Below, piece by piece: positions 21,471 through 33,200 of a stretch of DNA of 64,000 nucleotides. Source of the DNA: Xanthostigma xanthostigma (taxonomy: Eukaryota > Arthropoda > Insecta > Raphidioptera > Raphidiidae); contig OY754466.1 in NCBI GenBank assembly GCA_963575645.1, forward strand, positions 3,450,001 through 3,514,000, in the 5' to 3' direction. Below the pieces are notes generated by a model, which saw only the letters and a list, made by a program, of their open reading frames with translations, did not search any database and was not told the DNA's origin. A program made the position numbers and the translations under genes. Within the stretch, counting starts at the first letter, position 1. Each line of letters begins with the position of its first letter.

Positions 21471-23095
21471 TAGTCCACCATCTTTAGAAGTCCGCCATAT
21501 TGGATTTAGAGTGACGTCACTTTATTTTTCGAGTTATTCTCAGCAAGCCCTTTCATTTGATACCCATATTGTAGGAACGCATAATAAAATTAGTCCGCCA
21601 TCTTTAGAAGTCCGCCATATTGGATTTAGAGTGACGTCACTTTATTTTTCGAGTTATTCTCAGCAAGCCCTTTCATTTGATACCCATATTGTAATAAAGC
21701 ATAATAAAATAAGTCCGCCATCTTTAGAAGTCCGCCATATTGGATTTAAAGTGACGTTACTTTATTTTTCGAGTTATTCTCAGCAAGCCCTTTCATTTGA
21801 TACCCATATTGTAGGAAAGCATAATAAAATTAGTCAGCCATCTGTAGAAGTCCGCCATATTGGATTTAGAGTGACGTCACTTTATGTTTCGAGTTATTCT
21901 CAGTAAGCCCTTTCATTTGATACCCATATTGTAGGAAAGCATAATAAAATTAGTCCGCCATCTTTAGAAGTCCGCCATATTGGATTTATAGTGACGTAAC
22001 TTTATTTTTCGAGTTATTCTCAGAAGCCCTTACATTTGATACCCATATTGTAGGAAAGCATAATAAAATTAGTCCGCCATCTTTAGAAGTCCGCCATATT
22101 TGATTTAGAGTGACGTCACTTTATTTTTCAAGTTATTTTCAGCAAGCCCTTTCATTTGATACCCATATTGTAGGAAAGCATAAAAAACTTAGTCGGCCAT
22201 CTTTAAAAGTCCGCCATATTGGTTTTAGACTGACGTCACTTTATTTTTCGAGTTATTCTCAGCAAGCCCTTTCATTTGATACCCATATTGTAGGAAAGCA
22301 TAATAAAATAAGTCCGCCATCTTTAGAAGTCCGCCATATTGGATTTAAAGTGACGTTACTTTATTTTTCGAGTTATTCTCAACAAGCCCTTTCATTTGAT
22401 ACCCATATTGTAGGAAAGCATAATAAAATTAGTCCGCCATCTTTAGAAGTCCGCCATATTGGATTTAGAGTGACGTCACTTTATGTTTCGAGTTATTCTC
22501 AGTAAGCCCTTTCATTTGATACCCATATTGTAGGAAAGCATAATAAAATTAGTCCACCATCTTTAGAAGTCCGCCATATTGGATTTATAGTGACGTAACT
22601 TTATTTTTCGAGTTATTCTCAGCAAGCCCTTTCATTTGATACCCATATTGTAGGAAAGCATAATAAAATTAGTCCGCCATATTTAGAAGTCCGCCATATT
22701 TAGAAGTCCGCCATATTGGATTTAGAGTGACGTCACTTTATTTTTCGAGTTATTTTCAGCAAGCCCTTTCATTTGATACCCATATTGTAGGAAAGCATAA
22801 TAAAATTAGTCCGCCATCTTTAGAAGTCCGCCATGTTGGATTTAGAGTGACGTCACTTCATTTTTCGAGTTATTCTCAGCAAGCCCTTTCATTTGATACC
22901 CATATTGTTGGAAAGCATAATAAAATTAGTCCGCCATCTTTAGAAGTCCGCCATATTGTATTTAGAGTGACGTCACTTTATTTTTCGAGTTATTCTCAGC
23001 AAGCCCTTTCATTTGATACCCATATTGTAGGAAAGCATAATAAAATTAGTCCGCCATCTTTAGAAGTCCGCCATATTGAATTTAGAGTGACGTCA
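21471..23095 (+). repeat. 120-bp satellite array, about 14 units, with YY1/Pho-like and CRE-like words
   Basis: Period exactly 120 bp in most units (starts at about 21471, 21591, 21711, 21831, 21951, then drifting through one 1-bp deletion and one 18-bp insertion near 22690). Each unit reads CCGCCATCTT, CCGCCATATT, then GTGACGTCAC, then CAGCAAGCCCTTTCATTTG. TGACGTCA is intact in 10 of 14 units; the others have GACGTTAC or GACGTAAC. Because 120 is a multiple of 3, open frames of 131-162 codons run through the array, but they end at unit-specific stops and have no start or splice context. They are not genes. Confidence 0.95.
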
Positions 23096-24102
23096 CCGAT
23101 TTTCCCCAAAAAAATTACAAAAATTTCTAGTAAAAATAGATAGAGTAAAAACCGTCTTAAAAACTATATTATTATTATATAAAACAACATTATAAGAGAT
23201 ATATTCTTTTACGCATGCGCCGATGTTCCCCAAAAACAATAGGCCACTTCATATTTGCATATCAAACATCCTCCCAAAATTTGGTTTCAATCCGCTCATC
23301 CTTGGTGTCGGAATGATAAGAAATGTCAAAAGTGACGTTTGCTTCTGTCAAAGTATTAAGTTCTAATAATTAGTTATTCAAATTGTTAACTTAGAAGGCG
23401 TTGCATTTCAGAAATATTCGAAACGGCATCCGTTTTTGAACAAATGGTATCTTTTAATTTCATTATTGTCATAAATAAAATTATCGACCAATTTTATTTT
23501 AAGACTGAACATACGCAATAATTATATTACCATGTTATACCGTGCAACAGAGAGAGATAACCGAAAGATGTTTGCTATCGGTTATATCAGATTGAATTTA
23601 TTTCTATATAAATGTGTATAAAAAAACTGATTGGGCGAATTCTGTTGTACGAAATTTATGTAAAATTTTCTCCTCTTTCGTTTAAGACAGGTTTCGAACC
23701 GATCTGATTTAAGCGAAAAACTTCGTTTTTTCTAAATTGCTCCCCTCTGGAGCAAAAATTCAAAAATCGGGCGACGTTAGGATCTAAGTTACCCGGAGAC
23801 AAATCGAACAAAAAAAAATTTTTTTAAATCGGTTAAGTCGTTTGGGCTGTACGCTGGATACAAAAAGCGTGACTCACAGATTCACAGACAAAGCGAGTTA
23901 CACATATAGGCGCTTTAGCTTACGCTATTCGCGCCTAAAAAAGCCAAGTATAATAAAAATAAATCAAAATAAAATAGAAATCCTAAAGATTACCACGATA
24001 ATTCAATAGAAATAACAATTAATGCAGTCATGGCTAACTCTGATCCAAGTATTTTTTCCCAATGCTAATTTCCCTATGTGCACCTTACGTGTTTACATAC
24101 TG

Positions 24103-24852
24103 TATGATGACTCCTCTATTACAAGCTCCTAGTCGGATCCCCAGATTCTAATTCGAGAACTGAAAAAAATAACTTTGGATTTTTAATTTACTATTAAAAA
24201 ATACCCTAGCTGTTGGTGACCTTTAAAAAATATATACCAACAACGAAGTAGGTACTTCACCTACTTAAACGAAAATTCAATGAGTTGTACTTGAATTTCA
24301 TGTTGGAAAAAATGAATACTTGTACTTAGTACCTTTTGTACACTGATGTACTTGTACTTGGTATTAAAATATATTTTCTTTCTGCTAACTATAAACATAA
24401 AGACGAATAAGTTTACTATAGCTATTAAAATATAGCTTGTAACATTAAAGACGCTTGTTTAAAAGCTATTAATTTAAAAGGGTTATATTTCATATTGCCT
24501 TTTTAAATTAAGTTAAAAAACGACTAAACATGTTATTAAAAATCCTTGAACTGAATTAGTTTTATTAAATACGTTCAAGTATCCTGTCAATTCAACACAT
24601 GATAACCGATAGCGAAACAATTCAACGTAGAATATTCTGTTTTCATATGATTCTCTAATTTTTTATAAATTTACATGTAAATGGCCCTTACTAACTGGCT
24701 ACTAAGAAACAATTTTTATTTCTTTAAAACTGCAAACAATTTTAAGCTACATAGGTCTGTATTTTTGATAATATAATATGTACAGCTTTTTATTATGATT
24801 TTTTCAATATATTTTTCTAATTTACTTGTTCATTAGCTATGTTTTTGATATA
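24103..24852. other. AT-rich intergenic DNA
   Basis: Between the two mariner-like copies. Includes short TACTTGTACTT-type repeats around 24280-24365. No gene seen. Confidence 0.5.
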
Positions 24853-25411
24853 CAGTATGTAAACACGTATGGTGCACATAGGGAAATTAACATTGGGAAA
24901 AAATGACTGGATCAGAGTGGGCCTTGAAATCTTGTTTTTCAATTTGACAGATAATATTCTTTTGCAAAATGAATGTGTATACTACCGAAGAAAATATTCA
25001 AATGATTACAACATAATCGGACTTTTTTTATTAATGGGACATTAAATTCCCAAAAATACTTAAATATGGTGCGAGATCAAATATCTCCGCCTATTCGTGT
25101 TGAACCTAAAGACATTGGGTCACTGATTTACCAACGCGCATACGCCATACCAGTCAGACAATTTTTGAATGAAATGTTTCCAAACAGATGGAGTTGTTTT
25201 TTTGTTTTATTTTTGTACAAAAAAATTAAAATAATGATTTATAAGAGCTTTTTGTTATTAAAAATGCCAAGTAAAATAAAAATAAATCAAAATAAAGTAG
25301 AAATCCTCAAGATTATCACGATAATTCAATAGAAATAACAATTAATGCAGTCATGGCTAACTCTGATCCAAGTATTTTTTCCCTATGTGCACCTTACGCT
25401 TTTACATACTG
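24853..25411 (+). mobile_element. Mariner-like element, copy 2 (uninterrupted)
   Basis: 559 bp between TA dinucleotides, with ends CAGTATGTAAACACGTATGG and CTTTTACATACTG. It carries the same two transposase remnants as copy 1, for example VRQFLNEMFPNRW near 25155, joined by non-coding sequence. It serves as the empty-site reference for the 3.4-kb insertion in copy 1. Confidence 0.8.
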
Positions 25412-25856
25412 TATATATAATTTTTTATTAAGATTTTTTCAATATATTTATAATTTATTACTTTACTTTTCGATGAATTAACGTAAGAACCTGATATTAG
25501 GACTCGCTATTTCTCGTTTCAACAAAATGTCACTACTCGTCAATAATAAATCTCCTTACGTAACTATTATATTATTAGTATAGGTATATCTTTATTGATG
25601 ATTAAGTAATATTTATACTTATATTTAGATGCTACAAGCCTACAATGAGAGGATTTCCTACACTATTTGAACCTACCGATCAGGTTATGTAAATTATACG
25701 TAATACGAATTTGGATACGATATTCATGTTGTAATCTTTATTGAGGAAACCTTTTCTAAATTTAGATATTTACGGGGAATAACCCCGTATCTGGAAAACA
25801 CGCAGTAAACGGGTAAAATATTGACTCCTTTTTTACATTTAATATTTTAACCGTTC
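25412..25856. other. AT-rich intergenic DNA
   Basis: No coding exon or paired ends recognised. Confidence 0.45.
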
Positions 25857-26470
25857 CGACACCATAAGTGGCAAATGGTACTAATTTAAATCAAAATTAA
25901 AATTTTACAATATATTTTCGTTTTGAGGTCACCCGAATCCAAAAAACATTTTTGAAAAAAAGTCTGTGCGTCTGTGAACACGATACAGGTCAAACGGATG
26001 AGCGGATTGAAACAAAATTTTGGATGAACGTTTTATATGCAAATATGAAGAGCTCTATTGATTTTGGGGAAAATAGGCGCATGCGCAAAAGAGATATATG
26101 CTATAAAGTTGTTTTTTATATAATAATGGTATACTTTTTATAACGGTTTATTATTCTATTTATTTTTACAAGAAAGTTTTTTTTGCCTTTATATAGGTAA
26201 TATTTTGAAAACTAAATGCGCAACAGATATATGCTATAACGTTGTTTTTTATAATATAATACTGGTATATACTTTTCATAACGGTTTATTATTCTATTTA
26301 TTTTTACAAGAAAGTTTTTTTTACCTTTATATAGGTAGTATTTTGAAAACTAAATGCGCATAAGAGAAATATGCTATAACGTTGTTTTTTATATAATAAT
26401 GGTACACTTTTCATAACGGTTTAGTATTCTATTTATTTTTAGTTTTGTAAAAGAACTGTTTTTTGACTTT
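25857..26470 (-). repeat. Family G fragment with three ~130-bp tandem units
   Basis: Reverse-orientation relative of 20840-23300. It has the complement of CCTCCCAAAATTTGGTTTC at 26010-26030, then units containing GCGCATGCGCAAAAGAGATA and AACGGTTTATTATTCTATTT repeated at a spacing of about 130 bp. Confidence 0.6.
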
Positions 26471-27659
26471 ATAGTTTCGGAAATATTTTTTTAAAATAAA
26501 AAAATATAAAATCAAAATTATAACATAATTAGAAGTTTCTAATTTAATACATATTATGACCGTGGCCTTTATTATTTCTATGCAAAATATTAGGAAGTTA
26601 GATTTTCAATTTATTCTTCGGTGCGTAACGTTTCCTCTAGTTGCCTTTGCTCAAACAATGTCTACAGCGTATGTTTGTATATCGTAATGCATTTAATTAT
26701 AATACAATTATTATTATCTCATCACAATGAGATTTTTTAATATGAATTCATTATCGTTTTACAACATGGATTTGTAATTTTTAATAAGATATCTGAAATA
26801 AAAACGGAATAAAATTTCAGGGTCGCGACTTATTTATTATTTATTTTATTTTTCTGATTATAAATCTAGACAGAACTGGCTGTATGTATTTTTTCGTCAA
26901 TAATAGTTAATAATAATATTGAAAAAACAAAAATATTTACACTAAGAAATTTTTTTTTATTTTGTAAGAGCGTCAATTAACCGTCTCTTCGCAAAATTTT
27001 AAAATTTTTTTATCTTTAGCATTTGTGAACCGATTTTGACGATTTTTTTCCAGAGGGCGTATCTTCGGGGCTGTTCACATAAATTTATTCAAATCGGTTC
27101 AACAGTTTTTTAAATATTATGTAAGAAGCCGCTTAATAATGTACAGACAAAAAAGTAAAAAATAAAAAACGCTAGAGAAATTGAACCCCCTTAAAAGTCA
27201 CTAAAATGCGTAAAATAATATTGTTTTGAGATCGGCGCCAATTTAATGAAGTTAAAATAAAGTTACAATAAATTATTAAATTCGCGTAAACCACAAAACT
27301 GTATTATTTTACGCTTTTTAGGGGCTTTTTTGAAGAATTCAAACTTTTTAAAAAGTCTTTTTTATATTCTGGTATTGATAAAATTATTTCAAAACAAACT
27401 AATCTTGTTATTTTTTAAAATAATCTGTATTTTTACTTTGTTTATTATTTTTAAAATAGAATTTCTAGAAAAGCTGCAGTTTTACACGAACCGATTTGTT
27501 ATCTATATTTTGAAGGAAAATTCTTGTTATCATTGGCATTCCAGTTGGGCGCTAAAGTCGACCGTATAGGTTAAAAACATACAAAAATATTGCGATCTAT
27601 TTTACTAAAGTTTTCAACGCAGATTATAAATATATAAAACTTCATTGTAATAAAAAAGA
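26471..27659. other. AT-rich intergenic DNA
   Basis: 27145-27320 shares GCGTAAAATAATA-type words with 15730-15890. The open frame at 27330-27569 has low-complexity hydrophobic sequence and no recognisable family. Confidence 0.4.
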
Positions 27660-27790
27660 GTCTGTGTATTTCACACTACACACTACAGAAGAAAAAAAGG
27701 TATAACTGTAAAAAAAAAAAACAAAAAAAAGTCCACCGGAATTGAACCTACAGCCTTTAGGTTACTGTAGCAAAACGTTGTACGGTCTGT
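27660..27790 (-). repeat. tRNA-derived SINE-like repeat, copy 2
   Basis: On the minus strand: AACCTAAAGGCTGTAGG, B box-like GGTTCAATTCC, a long T run, then GTAGTGTGTAGTGTGAAATA. It matches the order of copy 1 at 19840-19978. Confidence 0.55.
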
Positions 27791-27834
27791 TTTTATAGTA
27801 TATGGTATACGTGCATTGTATAGCGTTTCATTAC

Positions 27835-28245
27835 ACTATATATATTTAATAATTTACTATATATTATATGAATCATTGTCTATCTACTCAATGTGCGGTG
27901 AGTGAACGCAACAAAGCGTATCGAAAATATATTTGCGTCTCTTTCTTCGATCTAATTCCCTGATTTCTCCGATGTTAGGATTGGTTGATGTACTTGCATT
28001 CAATCTGAATAAAGTATCTCTGTTTCAAAAACGTTGTCTTTTTCTATGACGTTAACATGGGCGTACCCAGCTTTTGGCCCAGGAGGGAGCAAATTAGAAA
28101 TTTCTTAAGCCGGGTCCCCCGTGCTTGTTTTGCCCTCCTGGATACGCCAGTGCTTACGGCGTAAAAAAAGACAGAAGTGTATGTTTGCACCCTAATGGTT
28201 CGATTGCGATTTTATTCCTATGCTCAGTATAGAATAAAAGTATAT
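27835..28245 (+). repeat. Dispersed repeat family E, copy 2
   Basis: Near-identical to 10570-10975, with AACGCAACAAAGCGTATCG and GGCGTACCCAGCTTTTGG. Confidence 0.65.
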
Positions 28246-28945
28246 GCATTACACTTTAAATCTCATGAATCGATTTTACCCTAGCGTTTCAAAAGAAGAT
28301 TTGCTTCAAAAACAATTCATGACCTACTATGAGAAAAGCGATTGACTAAAAAAACATGTCCGTATTGATATACAAACGTATATCTTTTTGGCTCAGTAAG
28401 AAAGGCCGCAGTCCACTAAAAAAATAGAATTTTATTCACAATTTTTATGCACACTTCGCACGGGACTGCAGAAAAGAGGGAAGACAAAATTATTTTGCGG
28501 GATGTGTTAGTATTTAGCGATATCCCGCCGTTAAGGTCTGAAGACCCATAATTCTATGTCGTTCCTTTATAAAAAAAATAGCCGTACTGCTTATATCGGT
28601 ATCCGCAACGCTGTTATTTAGATTTGCTAAAAGAGAGATGTGTGAGCTAGTCCGCTCCTGTACTTTCCTCGTAACATATCTGTATCCACAAGGCGAATTG
28701 GCTTATGCAAGAATTTTATATTAATGGCAGTACGGTTCATTCAATGCTTCAATTCTCAATTTTTAACTCTTTTAACTTCATCTGCATGTACCTGTGTTTG
28801 AACATGTATCTATTTATGTATGTATCTAAATGAATCTTTCATTTTAATTTTTACCCACTTTCAGACGTCTGAATAATTTGAAATTTTGCACGCGCATTTA
28901 AAGAACCCGTGGTAATAAAATAATTTATGTAAATATTTATAAATA
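28246..28945. other. Intergenic DNA, nothing recognised
   Basis: No supported gene or element. Confidence 0.4.
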
Positions 28946-29303
28946 CAGTAGAACTTCTCTAAATCGAACCTCAAGGGAGACGCCAAAAAATTCAAGTTAT
29001 AGAGTTTTTGACTTAGACGGATTTTGTAAGGAAATATTCGACTTGTATAGAGGGTCATTCTAATTTGGAGTTAGAAAACATTGCTCTGTTCGAGATACAG
29101 AGGTCCAATTAATTTTTTCGATTTATCGAGGGAAAATATGTACCAAAATAGCTTGAGGGACTCACTGATTATTTCGACCTATAGAGGGTTGAGGTTTCGA
29201 GTAAAGGACGTTTTGGGGCTTGAAAGTTGAAAGGTAGGGAACAAAACATTTTTTCGAGTTTTGGGGGTTTCCGACCGAGATCCGTCTTAAAGAGGTTTTA
29301 CTG
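28946..29303. mobile_element. Pogo-like MITE
   Basis: Starts CAGTAGAACTTCTCTAAATC after TA and ends AAAGAGGTTTTACTG before TA. The interior alternates CGA-rich words such as TCGACTTGTATAGAGGG. Length 358 bp, no transposase. It belongs to the same general class as the elements at 30557-31023 and 52834-53329. Confidence 0.7.
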
Positions 29304-29390
29304 TATATAAATATATATAAATAGTTTATATAAACATAGTCATTTGAGTGTTGGTTTTTAAGGTTATAATTAAAATTAGATATATATTAG

Positions 29391-29575
29391 ATATCGTGTC
29401 CATCGAGAAAATAATTAATAAGAAAAATCGCAGGATTGTGGACAAAAAATTAGATTTATTAATATTGTACTTGAAAAAGTCTAAATCTATTGACGAAACG
29501 TCGTACATTAATAAATCTAACTTTTTGTCCACAATCCTGCGATTTTTGTTATTAATTATTAAAATTAGAGTTTAA
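29391..29575. repeat. Fold-back sequence with GAAACGTC motif
   Basis: AAAATCGCAGGATTGTGGAC and its reverse complement GTCCACAATCCTGCGATTTT form arms of about 60 bp. Between them lies AAGTCTAAATCTATTGAC followed by GAAACGTCG (29470-29503). Likely Penelope-like debris. Confidence 0.6.
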
Positions 29576-29652
29576 AAAAAAACTTCAAAACTAGAAACAA
29601 CATTTTAATAGCAGTGTGAACTAAAAGGTAAAAAAAATATTTTGTTAAGAAC

Positions 29653-30070
29653 TGTATTCGTCCCTGCAAATACCCCCTGCACCCTTCATCTCAAATCTTT
29701 TCCCCTCGCCTAAAAACGGTTCGCGCTCTCCCGACGCTATTTTTAAAGCTAGAGGGTTCTGGTAAACGCCAAATTAAAGACAAAGAATCAGACTACAGAT
29801 CCTTCAGGCGAATTTTTTGAAAAACAGTTTCGCCTACGTGTGAAATATTACGTAACTTATTATTTTTTCCAAAAGGTTGTAAGTTTTTTCAGGAATTTTT
29901 TTTCAAAAAATTCGCCTGAAGTATCTGTAGTCTGATTCTTTGTCTTTCATTTGGCGTTTATCAGAACCCTCTAGCTTTAAAAATAACGTCGGGAGAGCGC
30001 GAACCGTTTTTAGGCGAGGGGAAAAGATTTGAGATGAAGGGTGCAGGGGGTATTTGCAGGGACGAATACT
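29653..30070. mobile_element. Fold-back family D, full copy, immediately upstream of the sugar transporter
   Basis: The left half (GTATTCGTCCCTGCAAATAC, TTCCCCTCGCCTAAAAACGG, GGCGAATTTTTTG) is mirrored in the right half (GAGGGGAAAAGATTTGAG, GGTATTTGCAGGGACGAATA). The element ends about 157 bp before the transporter ATG, so it probably lies within or beside the promoter. Confidence 0.8.
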
Positions 30071-30226
30071 CTTAATATAAAGATTGTGTTCAACGCCGAT
30101 AAGAAGTCCCTCTCCAATACCAATAATTACGACATAAGCTGATTCGTCTTGTGACTACATCTACATAATACAGTTTTACAATAAATAGTGTAAGTATGCA
30201 TTAATTTCGTTAGTAGCTGTTCGAAG

Positions 30227-33200
30227 ATGAGACCGAATGCAGAGACCCCGAGCGTGGGAGCTGACGATGGCGCTTCGATAGTCGGGAATTACAAACTCAG
30301 TGATGTGTGTGAAAAACCCATAAAAACATGTGATATTTTGAACGAAAAAGAGACTGACCAAAGAACGGGGGGTGCTATAAAAATACCCGATAATAGTGAC
30401 GTCAATTCGGAACATGAAAATGACTCCCCGCTAGTCAAAAATTCGGGCACTACCCACAGCCGGCATTCGCCTCTGTTTAGACAAGTAAGTGCACTGATTT
30501 TTTTTACTGTTTTAATGTCACCAACTTTCTGAGTTATCCTGGGTCTAGTACTAATACAGTGGTACCTCGACATACGAGTTTAATTCGTTCCGCAACCTTG
30601 CTCGTATCTTGAATTACTCGTATCTCGAAGCAAATTTCCCCATACAAAACAATTGAACTACCATTAATCCGTTCCAACCCCCAAAATGTCACCCCAGTTT
30701 GAATAATAAAAACGTATTTATAAATGACAAATATTTATTGTACAAAAACAAAAAAGAGAATGTAAAGAAATAAATTAGATATCCTCACTGGCCTTTGCCT
30801 TTTTCGCTACATTTTTCTCGCTTTCACCTGTAGGCCAAGGAGATTTGTATCTTCCTCCCTCTCAGAATGTTCCGGAAATGAGTTAGGCAAGTGTCATTAA
30901 ACATGCTAAACCGAACTCGTATCTCGAATTTCGCTCGTAACTCAAAGCAAAAAATCACTCGCTCGCCGGCTCGTATCTCGAAAAACTCGTATGTTGGGGC
31001 ACTCGTATGTCGAGGTACCACTGTACTTATTTTAAATTTTCAATTGCCGATAGTACAAATAGTTACTTTTAATAGTAAATAGAAAGTTCGATTGATATTT
31101 TCACCAGTTCTGGGATTGGAACCATATTAATGATTTTTTACCAGAATCTTATAATTGACCTGTTATACCGGGTGATCCATTTTAATCTTACCAGGCAGAT
31201 TTGAAAACAGTTGGGTTAAAAAAAAAGTTTCCAACAAAAGTTGTACGGTTGTTAGGGGGACATCGTTCGGGGACACAATCATCCCCCTTACCTCCAACCC
31301 TCCTCGGGGGGTGGGGATAAGTCGAATTTTTTAAATAGCAACCCCCGTTTTTAATGACGTATTTTGATTGAGTTGGCAAAAAAATATAACTTTCGTTGGA
31401 AACTTTTTTTTCGAAAATGCAAATCTGTCAAGTTACCGAGCTGTCAAAATCAAATTTTTCAAAGTTCAATGGGAAGGTAATTGAGAAAATTGCAGGTGAA
31501 AAATAATTTTTCTTATTATTGACAACTGTCAAATGTTGACAATCCCGTCCTGTCCAAGAAATACTCAAGAAAAAATATTTTTCTCAATTACCTTCCCATT
31601 GTACTTTGAAAAATTTGATTTAAGGTGTTAAGAATTTTTCAATTGCTGTAGATTTCAGAAAGAAAGTTGGGATATCAAATAATTGATTAAAAAAAAAATG
31701 TGATGTAGAAAATATAAAAGTAAAGAATTCTTAAATACGTTTATATATTGGGTTTTTACTGAGTGAAATGCTTTCGAAAAATGCTGTGATAATATATTTA
31801 ATTGCCTTTAACAAACTGTTTATCACTCGCTTTTTAACAAATTTAATGTAAAATGTACGTAAATCATTGTAAAAATGCAAATTAAATATAGATAAATAAA
31901 ATATGAGTCACGTTAAGTACACAAAATACAACTATTTTATCAAGCAAAATCATAATACTTATATTTGTTTTCTTTTTATATCTTTTTAATTGGGCACATA
32001 AATAAGTTGTAAATAATTCACAATCAAGTTTTTATTTGAAAAATGAATATACCTTTATCTACATAAATTATTTAAATTTATTTTGATAATATATTATATT
32101 AGACTACCAGTTTCACCCGGGGGGCGATAGATATAATTCTGCAAAATGTATTTCGTTTGCGGCCCGGCGTCTGAACTAATAGCTTTGAGCGAATGCTATC
32201 AGATGTCGCCACTTGGTACTAAAACAGTTTTTTTTCTTTGCTACTGAACTAATAGCTTTGAGTATATTCTATCAGATGTCGTTACATGTTACTAAAACAG
32301 TTTTTTTTTCACAAAACACCGTAATTTTGTACAAAATATATTTAATAAAAACTATCCTATAGCCGATTTTAATGAAATTTTGTAAATGTGTCTTGCTCGG
32401 TGCAGCAAGACACATTTAGAAAATTTCATTAAAATCAGTTAAGTGGTTTCGGAAATTAGCCCGCAGTACAATTTTGTCCGGCCCGCGAAGCATTTTATAA
32501 ACTTTAGAAAAATAGATAGCAAGGGCCACAACAGACGAAAAAATCCCTTTTTGTTGCGGAAATGAAAGGACCTTTTTTTTTTGCTCTCCAAATTTTTGTT
32601 GCGGAAATGAAAAAGGACCTTTTTTTTCTTTTTTTGCTTTCCAAATTTTTGTTGCGGAACGACCTTTTTTTTGCTCTCCCAATTTTCGGCCCGCGGTCAA
32701 ATTTTCATCATCAATGTGGCCCGACGATCAAAAGATTTGCCCGCCCCTGGTATATAGATATATTTCAATTTACCTATACCCTTCGTTGTAAACAAATTTT
32801 CTATTTGATACGAAAATATTATGTGTTTTTAAGCAAATAATTGGATCTATTTAATCCAAACTAAAAGGTATTTGGTCTAAATAAAGTGTATTTCGTCTAA
32901 ACAAATGATTTCATTTAATATAGGTACAAATATTATTTATTTTATAGAAACAATTGGATTTATTAAATCCAAACTAAATTTATTTGGTCTAAATAATGTA
33001 TATTCCGTCTAAACAAATGATTTCATTTAATATAAAAATATGATTTATTTTATAGAAATAATTGGATTTATTTAATCCAAACTAAATTTATTTGGTCTAA
33101 ATAAAGTATATTCCGTCTAAACAAATGATCACATTTAATATAAAGATATTATTTATTTCACTGAAATAATACAAAATATTTAATTCAAACATCATTTATT

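Larger units (their letters stand above)
20517..23937. mobile_element. 3.4-kb insertion (family G) carrying tandem arrays
   Basis: From left to right: unique lead (20517-20840), three to four degenerate units of about 130 bp with TTTTGCGCATGCGCCGA (20840-21283), a family A element (21284-21466), a 120-bp satellite array (21471-23095), another 130-bp unit (23100-23240) and a tail (23245-23937). The tail ends in the hairpin TAGGCGC...GCGCCTAA. The order, internal minisatellites and terminal hairpin with CTAA recall Helitron-derived non-autonomous elements (DINE-1-like). I cannot prove it without a consensus, since the 5' end does not clearly start with TC. Confidence 0.5.
20107..24102 (+). mobile_element. 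Mariner-like element, copy 1, split by a 3.4-kb insertion
   Basis: Left end CAGTATGTAAACACGTAAGG after TA; right end CACGTGTTTACATACTG before TA. Left-half sequence runs to 20516 and right-half sequence resumes near 23938, as judged by the uninterrupted copy at 24853-25411. Residual coding sequence gives MNVYTTEENIQMITT near 20225 and VRQFLNEMFPNRW near 20410. The latter resembles the (V)RQYLNxxFPxRW(IGRxG) stretch of some DDE transposases; the catalytic region is gone, so the element cannot move itself. Confidence 0.75.

Noticed and set aside
21418-23143. Three long open frames (131-162 codons) with repeating protein pattern
   Set aside because: They follow from the 120-bp repeat period being a multiple of 3. 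Stops fall at unit-specific changes, there is no start or splice context, and the pattern breaks at the 1-bp deletion.
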